A stretch of 64,000 nt of DNA from Toxonevra muliebris (lineage: Eukaryota > Arthropoda > Insecta > Diptera > Pallopteridae). The stretch is from positions 96,031,235 through 96,095,234 of the forward strand of contig OY829326.1 in assembly GCA_963691655.1 (NCBI GenBank), in the 5' to 3' direction. Shown here one piece after another: positions 1 through 9,797 of the stretch; the first letter of the stretch is position 1, and every line of letters begins with the position of its first letter. Under the pieces are notes generated by a model, which did not search any database, was not told the DNA's origin, and was given only the letters and a program-made list of their open reading frames with translations. Position numbers and translations under genes: made by a program.

Positions 1-396
1 AATCATAGTAAATATAGCTGAAAGACGAAGAACGTTAGTTAAGTGGAATAAGATGAAAAAGTAAAAAGAGAAATAGAAAATTGGGACGGCATACAATAGA
101 AAGAAATGTCAACGCATTGATTTTTTTGCTTCTTCTTCATTGTAGCATTCATTCTATTTAATTTAAAAAAAAAGTAGGTAGCCAATATATAGAGGCAAGG
201 TGACTGTGGTTCTGTATATGTTCGCGGGGGTGGATAAGGAGGCGCAATAGTAATACACACAATGCCAGACGACGACAATAAACCCTCCCACTTGGATAAC
301 GCAACCAATTCATTGATTATTCAAGAGAGTAACACACACACAAAAATAAAACAAGAAATCCAATTGAACTTTAATGTACTGAATATTTTTACTTAC
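1..396 (-). other. shi: shi intron 1 (part)
   Basis: This is intronic sequence downstream of the first shi coding exon on the minus strand. The 5' splice site reads GTAAGT on the minus strand (391-396). The intron continues off the left edge. I see no further dynamin coding sequence and no other gene in it. Confidence 0.8.
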
Positions 397-542
397 TTGC
401 CCACAAAATTTTCGAGCACTGAACTCTTGCCCGCCGATTGACCGCCCACAACAGCGATCTGTGGCAGATCGAGCTGCATATGCACACCCAATTGGGTAAA
501 TGCATCCTGCAGTTTATTAACAATGGGAATTAGTTGATCCAT
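397..542 (-). CDS. shi: Dynamin GTPase, first coding exon (partial)
   Basis: Dynamin is the large GTPase that pinches endocytic vesicles from the plasma membrane; in Drosophila it is shibire and is needed for synaptic vesicle recycling. The exon encodes about 48 residues beginning [15 protein letters not shown] and containing the G1 P-loop GGQSAGKSS of the dynamin GTPase domain, then VLENFVGK. The start is the ATG at 540-542. The exon ends at a GTAAGT donor after 48 codons plus two bases, so the next exon, beyond the left edge, starts in phase 2. The protein N-terminus matches the animal dynamin family closely. Only this exon is in the window; the remaining GTPase, middle, PH, GED and proline-rich regions are missing. 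It is transcribed leftwards, away from the other genes. Chc, its partner in endocytosis, starts about 52 kb away on the other strand. Confidence 0.95.
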
Positions 543-1793
543 GTTTGTTGCTGCTGCAAACTTTTAATTTTATTGCTGCTGCTCTGCGGTTTCGAAGGAA
601 ATTTCTGGCACCGATGCTGGTGATGGAGATTCTATGCAAACTCAGCACCAGCGGCAGATGCCTCTCTGTAGTTTTTGCTTTTCACTTAACTTGCACAACT
701 TTGTTTGTTGTTTTTTTTTTTTTTGGAAGAAATGTATTTTATTTTCACCAATTTTTTAACTTTTTCAACAACACCTTGGAAAAAATTCTTTTTCTTCCAA
801 CATTCACTTCTTTGGTATCTATCACGATTTCGATTCGCTCTCGACTGATTTCGATTTTTACGTTTCTTTGGTTCCTAGTTCTTTTATTTCGCCATCCGTT
901 TAATTCTTCTACTTCTTAACGAAAATAAAAAAAAATAACATTGTCGGAAATTTCAGAACAAAAGTGACACCAAAAGAATAAATTAAAAGAGCATAAGATA
1001 AATTGAAAAGAGCGAAAAGAGAACTAACAAACAAGTGTCATGAACGGGGAAGAATGAACTGATTTTTCACACAGATATCAAGCGAATTGAATGGAAATCT
1101 ATTGAATACACAATTAAAAGCACGAGAAAATTTATTACTGATTATTAAATTATAATTGCAATTATCATCCAAATAATTGCAGCTTAAAACACACAAAGGC
1201 AGCAAGCTTCAATTGTTTGTGACTCATACTCTTTTCCCCCATAAACAAAAAAAGGAAAAGCCCAAAATTTGACAAGTTTGTTCTCTTTTCAAATCTTTGC
1301 AAAATTCAATCATGCGCGCTCTGTCCCACAATTAACGTTCGTTCGCTGTTGATTTCATTACATGAAGAAAAAATTTTCTTCAATGCACCCACTTTTAGTG
1401 TTATAATTTCTCACTGTGACGAATTTACTATATTATTAAATTTTATTTTTGGAATGTATCAAAGTTTATGCGCAAAATTTCCAAAAGAATCACACTAAAT
1501 CATTTTCCGTTGAAAATAACTCTTTTTTTGGAAAAATTACGCAGAATAATTTTTGCAACCGAATCAAAGTTAGGAAAATTATCAACTGAAGGAGAATGAT
1601 GCATGCAAAAAGTAATCGATATTAATTGATGGACACATTGCATGAGAGAAAAAGAGACAAACGGCTATATTGAATAATTTTGACATTTTCTTATACTCTT
1701 AATTTGTAATAGATTAGCTACATAGTAAAAAATCATAATAATATAACTATTATGTCCCCTTTTCCTTATGAGAGAAAAAACGAAAGGAGACGA
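543..1793 (-). promoter_or_regulatory. shi: shi 5' UTR and upstream region
   Basis: Sequence upstream of the shi start codon. The stretch nearest the ATG has CAG/CTG runs (545-600), typical of fly 5' UTRs. I could not fix a transcription start or an upstream exon. The 124-residue open frame at 545-919 on the plus strand is phenylalanine-rich low-complexity sequence and is not taken as a gene. Confidence 0.35.
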
Positions 1794-1801
1794 GTACAGA
1801 C

Positions 1802-2264
1802 CAGTGATGAAATTTCCAAATTTCAAATTGGACCTAATTGAACAAAAAAGTTGTACCTAAATGAGCACGAATGTACCTAATATAGTAACTTCATTGGCCC
1901 ATCGTTTTTGTAAGAAATCTAATTATCATTTCTCTGTTATTACTGTTTATAAAAGGATAATGTCTATAAGTAGGTTCAAAGTCATAAGAAATTTACATTT
2001 GAAAAAATTGTTGCTAAATTTAAAAAATTTTATGGCTTTGACCCTCTTTTGGCACCAATAAGCTTTATTCGATTTGAAAAATTAATTTTGCAATTTTTTC
2101 CTTTTATAAACAGTAATATCAGAGCTTTAAAATTAGGCAATACTTTTTACAAAATATTTCTTTTTGTAATTAAGTGTTAAATTTATTTTGGCCAATGACA
2201 AATTGTACCGAAAATGTGCCAATTGTACCTAATGTACCTTGTAGTACCTACTTTTTCATCACTG
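1802..2264. mobile_element. hAT-type MITE with 8-bp target duplication
   Basis: The element begins CAGTGATGAAA and ends with its inverse TTTCATCACTG. The flanks are GTACAGAC (1794-1801) and GCACAGAC (2265-2272), which agree at 7 of 8 positions. An 8-bp duplication and a CA-G start fit the hAT superfamily. The 463-bp interior has no transposase and carries repeated TGTACCTAA-like words near both ends. Confidence 0.75.
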
Positions 2265-2272
2265 GCACAGAC

Positions 2273-5200
2273 TTGCTAGTACCGGCAAGTTTTTGTTTGT
2301 GCTGTTCGTTCTTTGATATTTCTTTTTATTCTTGTTTGTCATTTTAAGTTGTATGCCCTTTTTTTTGGTTTCTTATTGGATGAAATAAACACTTTTATTT
2401 GAAATTTCACTTTTCTTCTAATCTTAATCTTTTTTTTTTTATTCAATAAACCGATTTCACTTTTCATTTATTTATTTTTATTTAATAAAATGTTAGTAAA
2501 AAGTTGTCCATAACATGGATAACAAAGTAAAGACAGAATTGCCCAAGATATCTTGCTGTGTGGAAAAGCAAGTGGCAAGTTCAAAAGAGAATTGAGAACT
2601 CGTCGACAAGAAAACTTTCCGTGTGGAAAAGGTGACCATGAGAAAAATAATAATAGAGTATATTGCGAATTTGTCATTTTAGAAGAGATATTTAAATTGA
2701 AAAAGCATGAAATGAAATTTTCGTTAATCCATCGATAAATTTTTACCAAATCCAACCGTCCGAGATCAGTGGAAAGCACAAAAATAATTAAAATTCAACG
2801 GAAAAACATCTTAACACTTGATTCAGGTTACACGACCAAACGAGTTGCTTATTTACGCAACTTTTTTTTTGCATTTTTAATAAAATTTTTAATGTCTTTA
2901 GAGGAAGCGACTAACATAAAAGCTGTCTTTTCCATTGGTGTGAATGCATCACACTATAGACACAAAACATTTGGTAGTTTCAAAAAAAAATGAGATAATG
3001 TCAAAAAAAATAGAACTTTGTTTTACATTTTTAAGCTGCTAGCAACTTTTTTGTTGAGAGTACTACATTAAAAGTTGACATTTTTCAAATAAATAAACAA
3101 AAGAAATGGATGCGTATCTACAAATTTTGTGTGCTAAAAAATATAAACTTATTAAATGCATCTTCTTTATTGGAATTGGAGGAAGAAGAAACAAGATCTA
3201 AAAAGAAAAAACTTTGCACTTTGGCTACTAAGCAGAGAGGATGATAGAAAATCGTCAATTGGGTTTGAATTGTTGATTCACCACGTCCTCAAGTTTTTTT
3301 ATTTGTTTTTGTATGAAATACTTCTGTAATTCCATACTTTAATTCTTTTCAATTATTTTTTTAAAGACGTTCTGCCAGAACTTGACAGTTCTATATTATT
3401 TACCATAATCGTCTTTTCACACAATTTATTGCTTTTTTCACAATATTATAAGTCACACTTAACACTTTTTAATGCATTTAAAGTGTAAAAAATGTGGAAA
3501 AATCAAGTATTATACGAGCTTAAGCCAGTCAATTGCTTTTGCACTCCAAGTATATAAAGTGTATTCTCTTTTTGGATTACATATTAGTTTTAAGAAGCCC
3601 CCAAAAAAAAGCTGTTGGCTCCAACATTGCACACTTAAAGAAACAAACTTTTATTGGCGAAAAAGGGACTCAAATAATAATTTTTTTAAGGCCAATAAGC
3701 CATTTGAGCAATAATGATTTAAATAAAAAATCTATTGTAATCATTCATTCTTTTTATTTTTAGAATTGTTTATAAGAAATATTTATGAGGGTTAGAAAAT
3801 AATGTGTATCTGCAACTTTTTTAAATATTTCAAATAACAGTTACATATGTCCCTGATTTTCAGTAAATGAATTAAAGCTTACAAAATTAATTAAACTTTT
3901 AATTCTGCTTACAATTAAGAAAGAAAATTGCATATTCGATATAACGTACGACCCCGAACAGTGCATTATACTGAACCACAATTGTATACCCGCTAATAGG
4001 ATTTTTAGACATGTTTCATTTGAAAAAATTTTTAAATATATATCATTTCTCAGTGCACACCTTTAAAAAATATGTTTGCAAAAAAACAAACCCTTACTTT
4101 TAAAAAGTAAACAAAAAAGAAAAACATTTGCTGAATTTGAACTCGGATCTCCCAGATCTCCCCTATGGTACTCTCACAGCCATAGCTCCTTTTTAGAATC
4201 CATGCCAAATTTCTAAGCTAAAGAGAAGCAGTTAGTGTTACTTTTTCTGATGGTTAAATTTCTGGTCAAGGTATGTATAACTATACAGAACATTTTCCTT
4301 CTGTTCTTAAAGGATATTTCAAACCTCTACCAATGTTAGTTAACATTTAAAGTTACAAATTATTTTCCAATTACTTCATAAAAAGAAACTTGTTGGTGCT
4401 ACTGTTGTTAGATAATGTTTTCTATATATTATTTTCATTAGGGTAATTCTCTAAGTCTAGTATAATTGCAAGATAGCACAAAATGCAAAAATATTGTAAT
4501 AAATTATACTACGATTCGAGAGCGCACATTAACGTAGAAATGTAGTATTTAAGAAATGAAAAATAAATGTAAGCACAGAGAGTGTGAGAGAGGCACAGAG
4601 TTGCATTTATTATACTACACTTCACTGCATTGAATATATACAAGGGTATCATTGTAGGAAAAGTTTTTAAGTGCTGCAAAATGGATTGACATGTATTTTG
4701 TTTTTGTTTCGTTGATTTATGACGTTATGTTAGCTAACTATTCCAAAAATCGCTACAGCGCTGGAAAATCATAGTTGAAAGCAAAATAAAAATAAATTTA
4801 TAAACACAACATTGTAAAATGAATGAATAATATAATTTACAGAAATTATATGACCAAACATATTTTTACAATCTGAATATAATATACCTAATAAATATCA
4901 AATAAATGAAAAATCAGTTATAAAATAAAATTTTTATACATACATACATTTTCATTTAAATTTGAGGGAAAATTTTTTAAAAATTTAAGAATTTTATTTG
5001 CATTCATTCGAATATTATATCATAAGTCACATTGCTTAGCTACTGTGGTTAACATATTAAAGAATGACCGAACGAATATTTTTCGATTTAACGTATGTTA
5101 TTCGATGCTATGGATTAATTTTAGTCTGAGCCGAGCAATTTGGTCGGTTAGCCCATATATGATTTCTGAAGAATGAACGGTAAAATGTTGTTGAGCGAAT

Positions 5201-5638
5201 TGCACCTCTTTAGGATATAACCTCTTTGAAAAAATATAATGAAGCCACCATCATTATTAATGACAGGGTAGAAACTTCAAATTCATGTCAGGGTTGATAG
5301 CAACAATACTATGTTGACAAAATGTTGGATTTTTTTGTTACGACATTAACATAAGGTGGCTGGACTAGACATTTTAATGGTAAGACAGGATAAAACAGAT
5401 TTTTGTTTGGTTCACCACATATATATAATTATATGAAATATATGGCATATATGAGCTTAATCTGTTTTTTAACAAAAGAAAATTCTGAAAAATATGTATT
5501 AGACGCAGCAAATTACTAAATTTCATTTGCAGAATTACTTCGGCAATCTATTACATTGTAACCACCGCCAACTTAGGTTAAAATTACAGTTCAACGCCGT
5601 GACGGAAGTTACTTCCAAATGTCAATTCACTGACAGAA
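2273..5638. other. Intergenic, AT-rich
   Basis: About 3.4 kb between the MITE and RpLP2. All open frames here are short, low-complexity and unlike any protein I know. A faint tRNA-like patch is at 4139-4200 (see rejected items). Nothing else could be supported. Confidence 0.5.
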
Positions 5639-5955
5639 TTCTTTTCGTTCTAAAGTTTTTTAAACGAAAGTTGTGTTTTTCTTGTGCTGTACACGTTTCG
5701 TGTCTAAAAAAGTGACTTAAAAGTAAGTAAATATAGAAAAAAACACGGCAAAGTAAAGCTTAAACATTAATAAGCAGATTATAATAAAATGTGAATAAAT
5801 AATTCAAAAGATTACAAAGATATTTGGTGATAGAAATGTTCCTAAATTTTATGATATGTGACGGTGTAACAGAAGACCAATTGCTATTATCAACTCCTCG
5901 ATGTAGCAATATTAGTAGACTTTATTAAAGTTCCAGTTTTTATTTTGACTTGTAG
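5639..5955 (+). promoter_or_regulatory. RpLP2: RpLP2 TCT initiator, 5' UTR exon and 5' UTR intron
   Basis: TTCTTTTC at 5639-5646 fits the TCT initiator (YYCTTTYY) of insect ribosomal-protein promoters, placing the start near C5641 and giving a 5'-TOP-like pyrimidine start. A non-coding exon of about 82 bases ends at a GTAAGT donor (5723-5728). The intron ends at TTGACTTGTAG, directly before the ATG at 5956. The layout (short 5' UTR exon, intron, ATG straight after the acceptor) is common for fly ribosomal-protein genes. The exact start site is inferred from the motif. Confidence 0.75.
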
Positions 5956-6300
5956 ATGCGTTACGTGGCTGCATACATGTTGGCTGTCCTCGGCGGACAA
6001 GAAAACCCGAAAAATGCCGATATTGAGAAAATCCTCAGTTCGGTTGGTATTGAAGCTGATTCTGAGCGTCTTAACAAAGTGGTCAAAGAATTGAATGGCA
6101 AGTCCATTGAGGAATTGATCAAACAGGGACGTGAAAAGCTGTCTTCGATGCCCGTGGGTGGCGGTGCCGCCGCCGCTGCTCCATCCGCTGCAGCACCAGC
6201 TGCTGCTGCCGGTGGTGACAAGAAGGAAGCCAAGAAAGAAGAGAAGAAGGAAGAATCAGAATCTGAAGATGACGATATGGGTTTCGGTCTCTTTGAATAA
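5956..6300 (+). CDS. RpLP2: 60S acidic ribosomal protein P2
   Basis: P2 pairs with P1 and binds P0 to form the flexible stalk of the large ribosomal subunit, which recruits translation factors such as eEF2. The 114-residue protein is the usual length. It starts [14 protein letters not shown], the conserved helical dimerisation domain of about 65 residues (with [13 protein letters not shown]), followed by an alanine-rich hinge at about 70-87, a lysine/glutamate-rich stretch, and the conserved C-terminal tail [13 protein letters not shown]. The serine next to the acidic run is the usual CK2 target in the family. The coding region is a single exon, preceded by a spliced 5' UTR and followed by a spliced 3' UTR that carries a snoRNA. 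The start is fixed by homology and by the acceptor immediately upstream. The ORFs on the opposite strand and in the other plus frame here are shadows. Confidence 0.98.
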   Translation: MRYVAAYMLAVLGGQENPKNADIEKILSSVGIEADSERLNKVVKELNGKSIEELIKQGREKLSSMPVGGGAAAAAPSAAAPAAAAGGDKKEAKKEEKKEESESEDDDMGFGLFE

Positions 6301-6695
6301 GTGCAGTAGCGTTCAATCAGCAAACATTCAACCAACTGATAGACATGTGCAAAAACTTGTTAAAAGGGTGAGTTATTTTGATTGGAAATGAGCATATGTA
6401 TATATATGCAATATGTGTTGCTGTTATTATACATGATGATTAAATCTTTACACCATCTTTCGACTGACAACAAACGTTGATGCATTATAAGTTCCACTGA
6501 TAAATTTTTATAATTAAAATTTTTGGTTTTTTGCTTTCCAAGTTTATATCTAATTGTGGTTTTGTTTCAATTCTTATTACAGATTTCTCTCGGCCAACAT
6601 CAGCCAGTTTATAGTATCAAATGTATAGTTTCTTTCTAAAAGAACCATTTGCAACTTAAACCTGTACAAATTTTTACTTATTTCTATGAAATAAA
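6301..6695 (+). other. RpLP2: RpLP2 3' UTR with intron and poly(A) signal
   Basis: After the stop, the 3' UTR runs to a GTGAGT donor at 6368-6373. The intron (6368-6582, 215 nt) ends TTCTTATTACAG and contains a C/D box snoRNA. The second 3' UTR exon starts at 6583, and an AATAAA signal is at 6690-6695. An intron in a 3' UTR is less usual; here it serves as the snoRNA carrier. The splice sites are read by eye, but the snoRNA spacing supports them. Confidence 0.75.
6428..6505 (+). ncRNA. C/D box snoRNA guiding 28S rRNA A982-type 2'-O-methylation, copy 1
   Basis: C box ATGATGA (6433-6439), D' box CTGA (6464-6467), C' box TTGATGC (6477-6483), D box CTGA (6497-6500). The 12 bases CACCATCTTTCG before D' are complementary to the conserved 28S segment CGAAAGATGGTG. 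The fifth base upstream of D' (T6459) pairs with the middle A of CGAAAG. From memory this is the A methylated in yeast as A807 (snR39/snR59) and called A982 in Drosophila. The D box lies 82 nt upstream of the intron's 3' splice site, close to the 70-80 nt spacing usual for intronic C/D snoRNAs in animals. The guide before the D box (TATAAGTTCCA) has no target I recognise. The terminal stem is weak. Confidence 0.85.
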
Positions 6696-6849
6696 GAAGG
6701 AACAAGTTTTTACACATTGAATGCGCAATTTTTTATTTATTTTTGTTTCTTTTTTAATTGTACTTTAGGGTATTGTAAATTTTTCTTTGAATTAATTTAA
6801 CTAGGAGTTTCTTTAAGCTTGTAATAATGTCTACATGATGGAGTCTTGA

Positions 6850-7270
6850 ACGCACAGAAGAAGAAATTTTAGAATACCTTAGGAAAGGAGAAGATCGGAA
6901 TCGGCTTCCTGAGAACTTGCTGTAGCTGTTATTAACCGACTGAAAATATACGTGGAACAACTTATTAAAAAGGTAAGATAAATGAATACACGGTATTTTT
7001 GGTTTATATACATGATGATCAAATCTTTACACCATCTTTCGACTGACACCGTTGATGTATTATAAGTTCCACTGATATCCTTTTTTTATAACAGATGTTA
7101 TAAAGCTGATTTTTGAAATATCTTCTAATTTATATCTTTATTCTTGTTCCTGCAGGTTTCTCACAAACAGCATCCAACCGGTTCAAATTAAATGCGAGTC
7201 TTCGTTTAGAATAATACATTGGCAACTTATCCCTTTTGAGGTTTTTAATTATTACTATAAAATAAAACCA
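6850..7270 (+). pseudogene. Decayed tandem duplicate of the RpLP2 3' end
   Basis: The segment matches the end of RpLP2 piece by piece: a remnant of the last codons and start of the 3' UTR (about 6890-6972, compare 6270-6367), a donor GTAAGA (6973-6978), a 183-nt intron with a snoRNA, an acceptor TTCCTGCAG (ending 7155), a 3' UTR exon (7156 on, with TTGGCAACTTA matching TTTGCAACTTA near 6650), and AATAAA at 7261-7266. The coding part is eroded and frameless, with no start and no 5' half. It could be spliced as an alternative or readthrough 3' end of RpLP2, or as a separate non-coding host transcript. Confidence 0.75.
7007..7080 (+). ncRNA. C/D box snoRNA, copy 2 (same guide as copy 1)
   Basis: C box ATGATGA (7012-7018), D' CTGA (7043-7046), C' TTGATGT (7052-7058), D CTGA (7072-7075). 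The guide CACCATCTTTCG and the stretch before the D box are identical to copy 1. Between the C and D boxes there are only two base changes plus one short differing stretch (with a 4-nt length difference) between D' and C'. The surrounding intron and exons are much more diverged. The D box ends 80 nt before the 3' splice site, again the normal spacing. As I recall, Drosophila also has two A982 guides (a and b). Expression needs RNA data. Confidence 0.85.
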
Positions 7271-7771
7271 AATTCAAAGTGAAAATACAATTGTTTACTT
7301 TATTTTAATCAAACTTAATGATAGGAAATATATTAAACTCTTTTTATAAAAGGGGATAGCGAATTGACTCGCGTTTCTGAAGCAACCGTTGAAATTCTAT
7401 TTTCAACAACATAACTCAAAATTAAATCTTTTGTATACTGGGCAATAATTCAATCATGTCAAATCTGGTGAGGATAGGTAGTTCCCTGCTCTATTGAATC
7501 AGGTTATTTGCATTTGTGAGTGTAATCTTCCACAAGGTGGTGGGGAACGATTATCAGAAGCTTTTACAGCTAAATCCAGTGATTTTCGCTCTGCTAATGG
7601 TGTGCGAAAACTGCAAAAACCTCCAAATGCGTGCCTGCGAGTGCAGTATGATGTGATAACATACTTTTTAACATTATCAGATTAAATTGAATGAAAGAGA
7701 AATAAAATGGTATTAGGTCGCTTGTTCATCGGTACTTTACCTAATAATGATCACAAATATATAACGTAAGT
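7271..7771. other. Intergenic
   Basis: AT-rich sequence downstream of the RpLP2 duplicate. The 63-residue frame at 7494-7685 has no recognisable domain. Nothing supported. Confidence 0.4.
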
Positions 7772-8589
7772 GTAGGTAATTCGGATGGATTTTTGCAAGG
7801 TAAACTTTGAGTGCTAAAAATAAGGATTACAGATTTATGAAAAAAAATGTTTTAATACAAAATTAAAGCATATTTCTTCCTCTTTTAAAGTTGTTAACTA
7901 CCGAAAAAAACATAACTTTTTTTTTTTAATAGTTACTTAGGTTACATCACTTCGAAAAAAATGGATTGCATATAATTCGGATCGAAAAATTGTGCATGTA
8001 ATTCGGATCGATGATGTATATAATTTGGTGTTTAAGGAAAATATATATATAAAAACAATGTATGTATGCATGCTTAAATACATACACACACCTACATACA
8101 AAATGTCCAAATCTATGTATTTTCCTTATGTAATCATATACCGTTTGTCCGATCTTTGTGAAATTTGGAGTAGAGATGCTTTTGTTTGTATGTCAAGTTG
8201 TGGGCTATAAAATTCGACCATATCTCAAAGTGGGCGTGGCATTTTTGCAAAAATCCAATATCTTCGAATATCATATCGAGCTAAATTATTAAAATTTGAT
8301 ATGGAGACTCACTTGTTCCACACCGAACTAATTCTCAGTTATGGGCCTGCTCATGGCCGTATCAAAATTAGGGGAAGAAGCTGTGGCTGGGCGATAGATG
8401 CGAATATATTAAAAACAAAAGTATGGGACTGTGCAATCTTACGTAGGAACAATAGCAGATCTAAGAGGCGTAGGAAAGGAGAAAGGATTTGGGGTTGAAT
8501 ACCCCTGACTTCGAAAATTCAAAATATTTTTCAAGTTTATCTAATTCCACAAAAACTCTCTAAACAAAGGGTCGATCCGAATTGCCTAC
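7772..8589. mobile_element. Non-autonomous TIR element (GTAGG ends)
   Basis: The left end GTAGGTAATTCGGATGGA (from 7772) is mirrored by the right end, whose reverse complement is GTAGGCAATTCGGATCGA (to 8589). The same word occurs twice more inside near 7975-8015 (AATTCGGATCGA), like the subterminal repeats of DNA transposons. No transposase frame is visible and no clear target duplication could be read. The interior includes a segment with GTGGGCGTGGC that may be a nested repeat. Confidence 0.55.
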
Positions 8590-9797
8590 AAACATCACCT
8601 ATTATATCTAAATCACAACTAAAAAACTTTCATTAATTAAAATTTGATTTTAAAAGTCAATTTTTTTCTTAGTATGTTTTCTAAAATGGTGCTTATTTTT
8701 ACCAAACTATAGCGGAATGTTTAGTGAACAAAACCCTATATAAATTATATAAATATACTTACCAGTACAAAAGTTATTATTGTTACAAAATTTGTGGTTT
8801 TTTTATATTATTTGCTAAGGCTTTGTAAGGAAATACAGTCACTCTTTGTTTCTTCGCTTACAACTGATTAATTTACAATAATTGAAATAAGTGTTGCATA
8901 CCATTAGAAAGCAGAATTAATTCTCGTTCGTTTCGAAAAAGGACGTAATTTTAAAAAATACCAAAGAAAGTTATTAGCAAAACAAATATGTATATGTACC
9001 AAGCGAACTCATAAACGACTGAACGGTATTGAATAAAATTTTAGCACAATATTTATTTATATTTGATACCTGGACATATAATATTCTATATGAGGACTGG
9101 ATTGTTCGATTGGGTGTGACCTTCCATACAAACTAATTACTTAATATCCTAGAAACAATTACTGAATTTGGTACGAGGATGCATGTTGATAATACCAGTA
9201 ACTGGAAATAAAGCAGATGGAATTACTCAATTGAGCGTGCCATCTCCCATACAATCAAACTATGTAAGAAAACCCAACTTTTTGAGAGGATGAAAGTTGT
9301 TAATCCCACTAGTCAGAAAGCGGGCAGGAATATTTGACTAGATGTAGCACTTAACATACAACACAAAAGGTTGAGGTTGCCGTCGCCCGCCAGGCAGTGA
9401 AAATATGTGAATATTTTAAATAAAATGTATTTACTATGTTTTAAATGCTGTTATCTGATTGAATCTCAGCTTCAGAGCATGCTCGATGTACTAGAGCTCT
9501 ACTCTACTACGCCAATTGACTAAGGAATTATAATAATATTTTAACCCAACCTTATTCAAATATGTTAACTATTTGTCATAAATATATAAGATATCCCTGG
9601 GATGTCAATGATATATTCACATCACTGAATATATGAAGTTTCAGTAAATCTTATTTTGGTTTCCCTACTAAACAATTTTGGTTTTATTCTGGGTTAAAAA
9701 ATAAATATTTATTAAATAAACTTGTAGTTTAAGTGAGAGCTTAAAACTACTATCTTAAAACAAAACACATTTTGTTAATACTTTTAAATTATAACAA
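8590..9797. other. Intergenic with diffuse repeats; 3' flank of RbfA gene
   Basis: About 1.2 kb, AT-rich. The stretch 9060-9330 has loosely repeated words (GGAATTACTCAATTGAGCGT, CCATACAA) suggesting an old repeat. Toward 9700 a TTTATT cluster (about 9700-9720) can serve as the poly(A) signal of the minus-strand RbfA gene. Confidence 0.4.

Noticed and set aside
545..919. 124-residue plus-strand frame upstream of shi
   Set aside because: Phenylalanine-rich low-complexity translation of A/T-rich DNA opposite the shi leader; no domain.
4139..4200. tRNA-like or SINE-like patch on the minus strand (GAGTTCAAATTC resembling a B box)
   Set aside because: No complete cloverleaf can be drawn by eye and no A-box to tail structure is clear, so it is left unannotated.
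5527..5715. 62-residue plus-strand frame over the RpLP2 promoter
   Set aside because: It spans the promoter and 5' UTR exon, has no known domain, and would be cut by the TCT start site.
5961..6335. 124-residue minus-strand frame opposite RpLP2
   Set aside because: It is the antisense shadow of the RpLP2 coding sequence and alanine-rich hinge.
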